Under the pieces are notes generated by a model, which saw only the letters and a program-made list of their open reading frames with translations, had not been told where the DNA came from and searched no databases. 5,172 nucleotides of DNA, taken from Burkholderiales bacterium. GTDB lineage: Bacteria > Pseudomonadota > Gammaproteobacteria > Burkholderiales > JAEUMW01. The stretch covers positions 1-5,172 of the forward strand of contig JAEUMX010000435.1 of NCBI GenBank assembly GCA_016791285.1. Direction: 5' to 3'. Of this stretch, positions 1 through 5,027 are shown in pieces. The translations under genes were made by a program, and so were the position numbers. Numbering within the stretch: the stretch's first letter is position 1; the number at the start of each line of letters is the position of its first letter.

Positions 1-148
1 GACGCTGATCCCGACCGTCGCACCGGGCATGGTGATGTGGCGCGAGAAGCTGTTCGTGGCGATGGCGCGCAACTCCGCGAGCGCCACCGCGTATTTCAAG
101 CTGCCCACCAATCGCGTGGTCGAGCTCGGCACGCAGATCGAGATCTGA
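1..148 (+). CDS. kup: Kup-type low-affinity potassium transporter, C-terminal end (partial)
   Basis: Only the last 48 residues are in the window, read from base 2 to the TGA at 146-148; the gene starts upstream. The tail reads [17 protein letters not shown], then a Tyr-Phe-Lys-Leu-Pro segment, and ends [10 protein letters not shown]. This is the characteristic cytoplasmic C-terminus of proteobacterial Kup/TrkD (KUP/HAK/KT family), which usually ends with a similar 'RVVELG.Q.E' motif. Kup is an inner-membrane K+ uptake protein of about 620-630 residues; the membrane segments lie outside the window. It is followed 31 bases later by a small TPR gene on the same strand. The G+C-rich composition and intact ending suggest a native chromosomal gene left of an acquired insert. 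The assignment rests on recognised tail motifs, not on a search. Confidence 0.85.
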   Translation, partial: TLIPTVAPGMVMWREKLFVAMARNSASATAYFKLPTNRVVELGTQIEI

Positions 149-179
149 GGTTCGTCACGCACGCCGACGAGGCTCGCCG

Positions 180-518
180 ATGTCCCTGCCCGACCTGATC
201 GCCCGCTTCGAGCAGATGCTCGCGAGCGGCAAGGACACTGGCATGCTCCGCTTCAGTCTCGGCAACGAGTACCTCAAGCGCGGCGACGCACAGCGTGCGG
301 CGGATCACCTCGCGCGGGCCGTCGAGCTCGACCCGAAGTACTCCGCCGCCTGGAAACTGCTCGGCAAGGCACTCGCCGATGCGAACCGCAAGTCCGATGC
401 ACTCGCTGCGTACCGGCAGGGCATCACTGTTGCGGAGACCAAGGGCGACAAGCAGGCGGCGAAAGAGATGAGCGTGTTCGCGCGCCGCATCGAGAAGCAG
501 CTCAAACCGGGTGAATAA
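180..518 (+). CDS. Small tetratricopeptide-repeat protein
   Basis: A 112-residue soluble protein with no signal peptide or membrane segment. Residues of about 21-87 form two TPR-like helical hairpins: 'RFSLGNEYLKRGDAQRAADHL' types of residues with the ALxxxP pattern 'RAVELDPKYSAAW', then 'LLGKALADANRKSDALAAY'. These carry the usual small/large/aromatic spacing of TPRs. A basic, Lys-rich helix follows (about 93-109). TPRs are protein-protein interaction scaffolds; the partner cannot be told from sequence. The ATG at 180 is preceded by GAGG at 169-172, seven bases upstream, which supports this start. It lies 31 bases after kup, so co-transcription is possible. G+C is high (67% over 241-300), as in kup and unlike the genes to the right. 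Function beyond TPR is unknown. Confidence 0.85.
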   Translation: MSLPDLIARFEQMLASGKDTGMLRFSLGNEYLKRGDAQRAADHLARAVELDPKYSAAWKLLGKALADANRKSDALAAYRQGITVAETKGDKQAAKEMSVFARRIEKQLKPGE

Positions 519-579
519 GGGCGCGCGCGGTTCCCTGTTACGCGCGTCGTAGCGGAGACTGCATCTGACAGGCGCTGTG

Positions 580-607
580 TGAAGGGGTCAGCTTGAAGGG
601 GTCAACT
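580..607. repeat. 14-base tandem repeat, two copies
   Basis: TGAAGGGGTCAGCT at 580-593 is followed directly by TGAAGGGGTCAACT at 594-607; 13 of 14 positions match. Similar GGGGTCA-type words are common near small repeat elements and REP-associated tyrosine transposases in gammaproteobacteria, but no transposase gene is present here. It may be a scar of such an element or a chance duplication. The repeat itself is certain; its meaning is inference. Confidence 0.8.
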
Positions 608-754
608 CACGTCCGTGGACGACCGGGAAGAAACGGCCAGGTGGAGTGGAGCCATTGGCAGTGATGGGAAAACAGCCCGTCCGCGCGACAGGTTTACCCT
701 CGATAGCAGTCATTTGGCGCCTGGACTGAGGTGATCTCACCGCGCGCCTTGGAC

Positions 755-796
755 CGGTCTCATGGCGCACGGCTGTGGGAGACCGCCGATGTCGGC
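755..796. other. Two adjacent hairpins downstream of the operon
   Basis: CGGTCTC at 755-761 pairs with GAGACCG at 779-785 (7-bp perfect stem, 17-base loop). It is followed by GCCGA/TCGGC at 785-796 (2-base loop). A further GC-rich imperfect stem sits at 817-834 (ACCC...GGGT). On the minus strand these lie 40-120 bases after the stop of the last operon gene and could form a transcription-end structure. No T run follows, so a typical intrinsic terminator is not supported. Alternatively they are remnants of the insertion edge. Confidence 0.35.
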
Positions 797-872
797 AGCG
801 CGGCTTCGATCCCCAGACCCAGCCGGCACCGGGTTACGAATTCGATCAGCGCACTGAATCGACCTCAAACGG

Positions 873-1511
873 TCATTCGCACATAAGCTCGATCACTGCT
901 CGCATGTCGTCGAGCCAATCGAGAATCAATGACTGTGGTCGCCGTGCGGCCGCAGCCAGTAACATGCGCGTCGGGGTCGCTTTATTCGCGATCACGTATG
1001 CAAGCCCGACACTGAGCGCCCTACGCGACGTTTCATCGTTGCGATGCGCATAGAAGTTACGCACGGTCGGCAGATGCTGGAATACCGACGTCTGCACCGA
1101 AAGTGCGGCTTCCACGTTGGCGAGGTGACTGCAACGCAGTTCGCGACATGTCCTAAGAAAGACTGCGGTATCGTGCCAGCTCGGCTCATCTCTGCGATCG
1201 ACCGGCGCCGGTGCGGTAGGCCCGCGTGCTTGACGTGTGGCAATAAGCAGCACATCGGCCGGCTTTGTAACCGCGGCATTGCCGATCGCGACGCGCACCC
1301 GCGAGACGCGCCGAGCGCCAAGCGCACACGAGAGAACATATGAGCGCGTGAACCCCGCCCAAAGGTTCGCTGCTTCAATGACAACGTATGCGACCTGCCT
1401 GTCTTGTTCGGAGTCCGGCAAACCAGAGCTCGCGTCCGCCAATCGCCGCAGCTTTCCAAGCCGGCCGGCGGCCATCCGCAAGAGCTTGTAAAGATCGCGC
1501 GCAGGACGCAT
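873..1511 (-). CDS. HEPN-like protein (R-x4-H motif), last gene of the operon
   Basis: A 212-residue protein with no signal peptide or membrane segment. Its key feature is VRNFYAHRN at residues 150-158. This gives R151-x4-H156, the R-x4-6-H signature of HEPN RNases, preceded and followed by predicted helices as in the HEPN four-helix fold. An upstream segment, 'IEAANLWAGFTRSYVLSCALGARR' in character (residues 45-68), is a hydrophobic helix typical of HEPN-like partners of DUF262 proteins. It may belong to the MAE_28990/MAE_18760-like HEPN group, predicted to be nucleases in restriction-like loci; I cannot confirm this without a profile search. The ATG at 1511 follows directly on the DUF262 TGA (TGA-ATG) when the frameshift there is corrected. 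There is no strong ribosome site, so translation is probably coupled. HEPN proteins commonly cleave RNA and act in abortive defence or toxin-antitoxin systems; that role here is inference. Confidence 0.7.
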   Translation of the reverse strand: MRPARDLYKLLRMAAGRLGKLRRLADASSGLPDSEQDRQVAYVVIEAANLWAGFTRSYVLSCALGARRVSRVRVAIGNAAVTKPADVLLIATRQARGPTAPAPVDRRDEPSWHDTAVFLRTCRELRCSHLANVEAALSVQTSVFQHLPTVRNFYAHRNDETSRRALSVGLAYVIANKATPTRMLLAAAARRPQSLILDWLDDMRAVIELMCE

Positions 1512-2565
1512 TCATATCAGCTCGGGAAGAAGCGCCTTTCCGAGCCACGAAACTCTCTTTTCGCGTTGTTCCTTGGTATTCGTCTTTGAGGTGCTCGCCG
1601 CGATGAATTCCCGAGAGCTCTGCCGGAGGCTCTTCCGACTCGATCGCCTCCGCCATGCGACTGAGATTCGCAACAGCGATAGCGCGATCGATGACGAGAC
1701 CGGCTGGCGGATTAAATCGCCGCCGAAGGCCATCAAGAGGCCGTTGCGCCTGCGTAATAGCAAGAAGCAGCGAGTACAACAGATAGGGCTTCATCAACGC
1801 GCCATTGTGGATCTCGGTAAAGTCCATGAGCCGCGCCATCGCCTCGTCAAACCGCCGTTGCAAGTCGGGTTGTTCGGGAAAGTCTTTGTCGCGCGTCTCG
1901 TACAGCTTGTCGAGCGCCTGTTTATTCGTCGTCGTGATGCCATGGAGCACCGCGTGACAAAACTCGGTTGCCAGTTTGGCGTCATTCATGCGGACGATGT
2001 TCTTCTCACCGAACGCGCCGATCTGGATAAGCGTCTCGCTATAGGTTTTCGTCAGGTTATAGATGAACCACTTGAACGCTCCCTGAAACTTCGCGTGTCG
2101 CTGTTCCTCGAAATTCAGCGGTACGGTGTACGAATTCATCCGCCGGAACGTCTCGATGATCTGATCGCGCGTCGCGCCGACGAAAAGGTCGACCGACAAC
2201 TGGTACGAAAGGAAATGCGATTTCAGCTCATCGCTCAGTTCCTCGTATGTTCTTCGCGCACCTCCTTCGATGGCGGTGCTGCGATCCAATGCGAATCGAT
2301 TCGAGTAGAAGTCGAAGATCGCTTGGCTGCGCTGTTGGCCATCGACGATCTCTTTCGTTGTCTTGCGGCTTTTGATGTCGGTAACCTGGGAAAGATAGAT
2401 CTTCGGGATCGGGTACCCAAGCATGACCGTTTCTATGAGAAACGACCGCGCGACCGGCGGCCAAACCTGGTCGCTCCGCTGATAGTCCTTATTGACCATG
2501 ATCTCGTGCCGCTCCATCGCGGCGCAGTAGTCAGCGACGGTATAGGCAGTGGATGTGATCTGCAT
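1512..2565 (-). CDS. DUF262 (ParB/GmrS-like) protein, 3' end apparently frameshifted
   Basis: DUF262 proteins have a ParB/Srx-like nucleotide-binding fold and occur in anti-phage systems such as GmrSD, BrxU and SspE. Counting from the ATG at 2565, the family motifs are NKDYQRS (25-31), YPIPKIYL (51-58), the signature VDGQQRS (74-80), and FRRMNSYTVPLNFEEQR (140-156). No HNH (DUF1524) domain is visible, so this is a stand-alone DUF262 protein without its own nuclease. As written, this frame stays open to 1375 with a tail unlike the family and runs 137 bases into the HEPN gene. Dropping one base near 1614 joins residue 317 to the -1 frame, reading REFIAASTSKTNTKEQ and ending at TGA 1514-1512. 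This gives 350 residues and abuts the next ATG. A TTG at 2604 is an alternative start, but MQITSTAYTV looks like a natural N-terminus. It may be a recent mutation or a sequencing error. Confidence 0.82.
1605..1620 (-). other. Probable one-base insertion site in the DUF262 gene
   Basis: On the minus strand the sequence reads GAGCTCTCGGGAATTC. Reading GAG CTC, skipping the T at 1614, then CGG GAA TTC gives E-L-R-E-F and continues into the family-like tail. The gene from 2565 to 1512 is 1054 bases, one more than 351 codons, which fits a single extra base. There is no obvious slippery heptamer or stimulatory structure, so programmed frameshifting is less likely than mutation or read error. The exact base is uncertain by a few positions because of the short GA repeat. 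Confidence 0.6.
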
Positions 2566-2692
2566 ACTCTTCAGAAGCGCGTATCGAATGCTCGGCTGAT
2601 GCAAGGAGCTTGTGCCACGCCACAGCTTCGTCTGTTTCGCCGGTGGTCATCTTAGTGATCCGCCACGTTGCCTTCGTTGCAAGTGAGGCCAT
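2531..2692 (-). CDS. Small coupled ORF between the nuclease and DUF262 genes (53 aa, hypothetical)
   Basis: The ATG at 2692 shares its A with the TAA stop of the upstream nuclease gene (TAATG), and the frame runs 53 codons to the TGA at 2533-2531, overlapping the DUF262 start by 35 bases. The protein begins MASLATKATWRITKMTTGE. It is soluble, with a probable amphipathic helix (AWHKLLASAEHSIRASEEYA, residues 24-43) and an HIHCLYRR end. I recognise no family. Support is positional: every other junction in the operon is an overlap or abutment, and without this ORF there would be a 126-base gap at this one place. A second in-frame ATG at 2650 would give 39 residues. It could be a coupling leader for DUF262, a small accessory or antitoxin-like protein, or a chance frame. 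Confidence 0.45.
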   Translation of the reverse strand: MASLATKATWRITKMTTGETDEAVAWHKLLASAEHSIRASEEYADHIHCLYRR

Positions 2693-3558
2693 TACACTTC
2701 AAATCGCGCCTCATACGCCTTGGCGAGGCTTGCGATGAACTCGTCCCATCGAAGGCCGCTGCCAACCGGCGGCAAGTCATCGTCAATCTCACCGGTGCCC
2801 GGATCGTACGCAACCACGGCAATGCCTTCGAGAAGGTGCGCAGCATCCGCTTCTGTCTCGCGACCACCCGCGCGGATGAGTCTTTTCACCGCACGCTCGA
2901 TCAAGTGGCGCGTGGGTCGCTGCGTGGGTGAGGAAAGGACTGCCGCATACGTAGGCGAGGCTTCCGCGATCTTCTGATCCGACTCCGTGGAAAGTTCAGA
3001 AGAATCCGCCTTCTCCGCCGCCTCCACTTCCGCCTCTTCTGCTTCGATCGCTTCCTTGCTTCCCACCTCTTCATATGTGGGAATGACCAGCACCCCGCCG
3101 ATCACCGCAAACGGAAATTTCAGATGAAGATTCACCGCAAACGTTCGGAGATCCCCGAAGCGGTTCCATATCGCCCGGCCCACAGCAAGATTGACCGGCT
3201 TTAGTTCGACGGCAAGGCGGAGTCCGTCAAGCTCGTGTGTTTCGGACACGTCTGCATTTGTGGTGCGCAGCGCGCCTGCGACCTTGCGTTCGCCGACGAC
3301 GGCAGTTTTTAAGCTCGGAAGCTTGCTCTGTAAATCATTCAACAGCGAACGACCAAGCGCGGCTGACAAGCGAATCTGTGCCGCCTTCTTCGGGCCGGCT
3401 TTCAGCCCCTTCTGCTCGCGGACGTACGCACTGACCGCTGCGATGTAGTCGGTGATCGTGCACCGCTCGGGCAACCGATCAATTTGGTCGATACCGGTCG
3501 GCTCGAGCTCTTCCTTCTTAGCTTTGCTCGCCCGACGCTTTGTCGACTTTGGGCTCAT
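2692..3558 (-). CDS. PD-(D/E)XK restriction-endonuclease-like protein
   Basis: A 288-residue soluble protein. The likely active site is HELDGLRLAVELKP: D111, then six residues, then E118-L-K120, matching the D-(x)n-(E/D)-x-K core of PD-(D/E)XK nucleases. The segment after it (NLAVGRAIWNRFGDLRTFAV, residues 123-142) is strongly patterned and probably completes the fold. The N-terminus (1-20) is Lys/Arg-rich. Residues of about 167-197 are an acidic Glu/Ala/Ser-rich linker, and a C-terminal helical part follows (about 211-288). The ATG overlaps the methyltransferase stop (ATGA at 3558-3555), so it is translated together with that gene. Position beside a cognate-type methyltransferase makes a type II restriction enzyme the best guess: cleavage of DNA lacking the partner's methylation. 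The cut site cannot be inferred. Low sequence conservation among such enzymes means the family call rests on the motif and context. Confidence 0.7.
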   Translation of the reverse strand: MSPKSTKRRASKAKKEELEPTGIDQIDRLPERCTITDYIAAVSAYVREQKGLKAGPKKAAQIRLSAALGRSLLNDLQSKLPSLKTAVVGERKVAGALRTTNADVSETHELDGLRLAVELKPVNLAVGRAIWNRFGDLRTFAVNLHLKFPFAVIGGVLVIPTYEEVGSKEAIEAEEAEVEAAEKADSSELSTESDQKIAEASPTYAAVLSSPTQRPTRHLIERAVKRLIRAGGRETEADAAHLLEGIAVVAYDPGTGEIDDDLPPVGSGLRWDEFIASLAKAYEARFEV

Positions 3559-4442
3559 GCCTGGGCGGCACGCCTTGTCCTCGCGACACTCTTGAGCTCA
3601 ACTTCAACCCTAGCGCCGAGCTTGGATTGCCGCAGCCGCTCTGCTGCGAGCTCGACGTAGGCGGGCTCGATATCAAGACCGATGCTGTTTCGTCCTGTTT
3701 CCGTGGCCGCAAGCGTTGTCGTCCCGGTGCCGAGGAACGGATCGAGAACGAAATCTCCGACGAAGCTGAACATCTGAATCAGTCGGCGGGGAACCTCCAT
3801 GGGATACGGTGCAGGGTGATCGCGCCGGAGCTGACCGGAGACATCCGTCCACACTGGCGCGAACCACCGGGCATACTCGTCGGTGGCGATGAACGACCGC
3901 TGCTCCATCTCCGCAGTCGGCTTTCGATAGCCGCCCGGCTTGCGGAAAAAGAGGATGTGTTCGACGTCATTCTTCACGACGCCGTTGGGAAGATTCGGCT
4001 TGCCCAGGAATCGCGACGACCGCGATGCTTCGAGCTTGATGTTCGCTACCTTGAGCCATCGTATCGGTGTGAGGTTATCGAATCCAAGCCGTCGCGCCCG
4101 CACCTGAAGATCTGCGGAGAGCGGAAGCACGTGATGCCGTCCGCCCTTGCGCCGCGAAATGCAGACGTCGCCGACGACGCAGGCAACACGACCGCCGGGA
4201 ACAAGCACGCGCAGACACTCGCTCCATACTTGATCGAGCTCGTCGAGAAATTTCTCGTAGGACACGATATTGCCGAGCTGCCCCGAATTGATCGGATACT
4301 GTTTCAGGGCAGCGTATGGCGGGCTCGTACACACAAGGTGCACGGATTCATTGTCGATGAAACTCAGGTCGCGGGCGTCGCCTTCGACGATCCTGTGGCT
4401 CGAAATGCCATACGCCATTCGCGGTGCGCTTTTCTTCTTCAT
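3555..4442 (-). CDS. Beta-class DNA methyltransferase (N4-cytosine or N6-adenine), modification subunit
   Basis: A 295-residue SAM-dependent DNA amino-methyltransferase of the N6_N4_Mtase (PF01555) type. Motif IV, CTSPPYAAL, gives the catalytic S-P-P-Y at residues 40-43. Motif I, the SAM-binding DPFLGTGTTTLAA, lies at 234-246, followed by GLDIEPAYVELAAERL. Motif IV before motif I defines the beta class. SPPY rather than DPPY favours N4-methylcytosine, as in M.BamHI-like enzymes, though this is not absolute. 'HPAPYPMEVPRRLI' (209-222) is also typical. The start is the ATG at 4442, overlapping the regulator's stop (TGATG) and preceded by a strong AGGAG six bases upstream; the TTG one codon earlier is not needed. 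It should protect host DNA from the nuclease encoded next. Length is normal and all motifs are intact. Confidence 0.9.
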   Translation of the reverse strand: MKKKSAPRMAYGISSHRIVEGDARDLSFIDNESVHLVCTSPPYAALKQYPINSGQLGNIVSYEKFLDELDQVWSECLRVLVPGGRVACVVGDVCISRRKGGRHHVLPLSADLQVRARRLGFDNLTPIRWLKVANIKLEASRSSRFLGKPNLPNGVVKNDVEHILFFRKPGGYRKPTAEMEQRSFIATDEYARWFAPVWTDVSGQLRRDHPAPYPMEVPRRLIQMFSFVGDFVLDPFLGTGTTTLAATETGRNSIGLDIEPAYVELAAERLRQSKLGARVEVELKSVARTRRAAQA

Positions 4443-4648
4443 CAAACGCTCCTCTCGTCTGGCTGCTCAAAGAGTGGCCACTGATCCGCAACGTATTTGT
4501 CGAGCGCGTCACGAATGATCCACGCGACAGAAACCTTCTTCTGCTTCGCCATCTTTTCGAGCGTGTCTTGCAGCTCCGGCGATACACTTACCGACACGCG
4601 CGCCGATGGCGGTCGCTTGGTCGCCTTGGCTCGTTGCTTCACCAGCAT
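4442..4648 (-). CDS. Ribbon-helix-helix (CopG/Arc-type) transcriptional regulator
   Basis: A 68-residue basic protein. Residues 16-23 (ARVSVSVS) form the DNA-contacting beta-strand. PELQDTLEKMAKQ is helix 1, and SVAWIIRDALDKYV helix 2, the usual RHH layout; the tail is ADQWPLFEQPDERSV. RHH proteins bind DNA as dimers and often repress their own operon. It is the first gene of the minus-strand operon, its stop overlaps the methyltransferase start, and an A+T-rich region with inverted repeats lies just upstream. Autoregulation of the whole cassette is therefore likely, replacing the helix-turn-helix C proteins of many restriction-modification systems. AGGA nine bases before the ATG at 4648 supports this start. 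An antitoxin-like role cannot be excluded. Confidence 0.85.
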   Translation of the reverse strand: MLVKQRAKATKRPPSARVSVSVSPELQDTLEKMAKQKKVSVAWIIRDALDKYVADQWPLFEQPDERSV

Positions 4649-4668
4649 ACGCTCGGTTCCTAATCGTT

Positions 4669-4693
4669 GCAGCAGCTTACAGCAGAATGCTGC
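4669..4693. repeat. Inverted repeat in the regulator's leader
   Basis: GCAGCA at 4669-4674 and TGCTGC at 4688-4693 form a 6-bp inverted repeat with a 13-base loop. A tighter alternative is CAGCA/TGCTG at 4680-4692 with a 3-base loop. It lies between the proposed promoter and the regulator's ribosome site, so it could be a leader hairpin or a second operator half. The structure is visible; the function is inference. Confidence 0.4.
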
Positions 4694-4698
4694 GGACG

Positions 4699-4727
4699 AT
4701 CATATAATTTACTAAGTATCAGTAATC
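4699..4727 (-). promoter_or_regulatory. Probable operon promoter with overlapping operator
   Basis: This is the most A+T-rich stretch of the window and lies upstream of the first operon gene. On the minus strand TATGAT (4704-4699) matches the sigma-70 -10 consensus at five of six positions; no good -35 box sits 16-18 bases upstream, which suits a weak or regulated promoter. Where the spacer would be lies a perfect palindrome, TACT-A-AGTA at 4710-4718, within reach of a TTACT/AGTAA inverted repeat (4709-4713 and 4721-4725). An RHH dimer bound there would block RNA polymerase. The predicted start, near 4692, leaves a leader of about 45 bases. Confidence 0.5.
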
Positions 4728-4736
4728 AGAGACTTA

Positions 4737-4754
4737 TCAGCGTAGTCAGCGTAG
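4737..4754. repeat. 9-base perfect tandem repeat upstream of the operon promoter
   Basis: TCAGCGTAG occurs twice head to tail, at 4737-4745 and 4746-4754. It sits just upstream of the proposed promoter, so it may be part of a binding-site array for the RHH regulator, or a small duplication at the insert edge. Confidence 0.6.
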
Positions 4755-4806
4755 AAGAAGTCGCCGGATTAAGCGAAAGTGCTCTTGGTTATCTGTTCAG
4801 GAGCAA

Positions 4807-4957
4807 GCGTCGCCGCGCTGAACGCCCGCGAGGGGGCAAATCGATGCCGAGCACTTGGTCTATGAGAGCGTCAGCCAGAGCGGGCGGCAACGTCAGCCTG
4901 ATGTTGACCCCGCTCGAACTGATCGAGCGTCTGGCGACCGTAATTCCGCCGCCGCTT
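4807..4957 (+). pseudogene. Decayed fragment of an IS91-family (Y2) transposase
   Basis: Two frames together give a recognisable piece of the C-terminal part of IS91-like transposases. QIDAEHLVYESVS (4837-4875) is in one frame; ARAGGNVSLMLTPLELIERL and then ATVIPPP (4874-4954) are in another. The family normally reads '...LVYES...GG..SL.LTPLEL.DRLA.LVPPPR.HRHRY'. At least one frameshift lies near 4870-4880, and upstream of 4837 (GCGCTGAACGCCCGCGAG) the text looks like an A-L-E-R-L-R-E segment with further small deletions. After the PPP the similarity stops: the expected HRHRY segment is absent. The N-terminal catalytic part is missing too, so this is an inactive remnant. It marks past transposition at the right edge of the operon. 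Identification is from memory of family motifs. Confidence 0.65.
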
Positions 4958-5027
4958 CGCCGCAAGCGCTGTGCTCGTGTATGGCTGGGGGAACAGCGCC
5001 ACGAGCAGGTAGACGAAGATCGCGAGC

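Larger units (their letters stand above)
519..872. other. Gene-free junction between native genes and the minus-strand operon
   Basis: No reading frame here looks like a gene. The only notable open frame, 588-770 on the minus strand, has no recognisable motif. A GC-rich inverted repeat follows the TPR gene at once (CGCGCG at 524-529 and 541-546, 11-base loop) but has no T run, so it is at best a weak terminator. A 14-base tandem repeat lies at 580-607 and hairpins at 730-741, 755-785, 785-796 and 817-834. The operon and the TPR gene converge on this stretch, so it should hold both transcription ends. It is also the likely left edge of the acquired segment. I found no tRNA gene or att-like duplication. 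Confidence 0.6.

Noticed and set aside
588..770. 60-codon minus-strand frame in the left junction
   Set aside because: No recognisable motif, no good ribosome site, and it runs through the tandem repeat; it is probably a chance frame in GC-rich DNA.
771..840. tRNA-like text with GGCTTCGATCCCC near the left junction
   Set aside because: It resembles a T-arm, but no matching acceptor stem, D-arm or anticodon arm could be folded, so a tRNA gene or att site is not supported.
1375..1511. DUF262 C-terminal extension overlapping the HEPN gene
   Set aside because: The extension looks unlike the family and overlaps a gene with a convincing motif. The alternative frame gives a family-like tail and a clean TGA-ATG junction, so I treat the extension as a frameshift product.
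1573..2655. Long plus-strand frame (about 360 codons) antisense to the DUF262 gene
   Set aside because: It mirrors the DUF262 coding strand in a GC-rich gene and shows no family motifs. The minus strand carries clear DUF262 signatures.
3540..4484. Long plus-strand frame (about 314 codons) antisense to the methyltransferase
   Set aside because: The methyltransferase motifs SPPY and DPFLGTGTT are on the minus strand; the plus-strand frame is a shadow.
598..4911. GGGGTCAAC at 598-606 and its inverse GTTGACCCC at 4903-4911 as possible island-end inverted repeats
   Set aside because: The right copy lies inside the transposase-derived coding text (M-L-T-P codons), and a nine-base match over several kilobases is easily due to chance.
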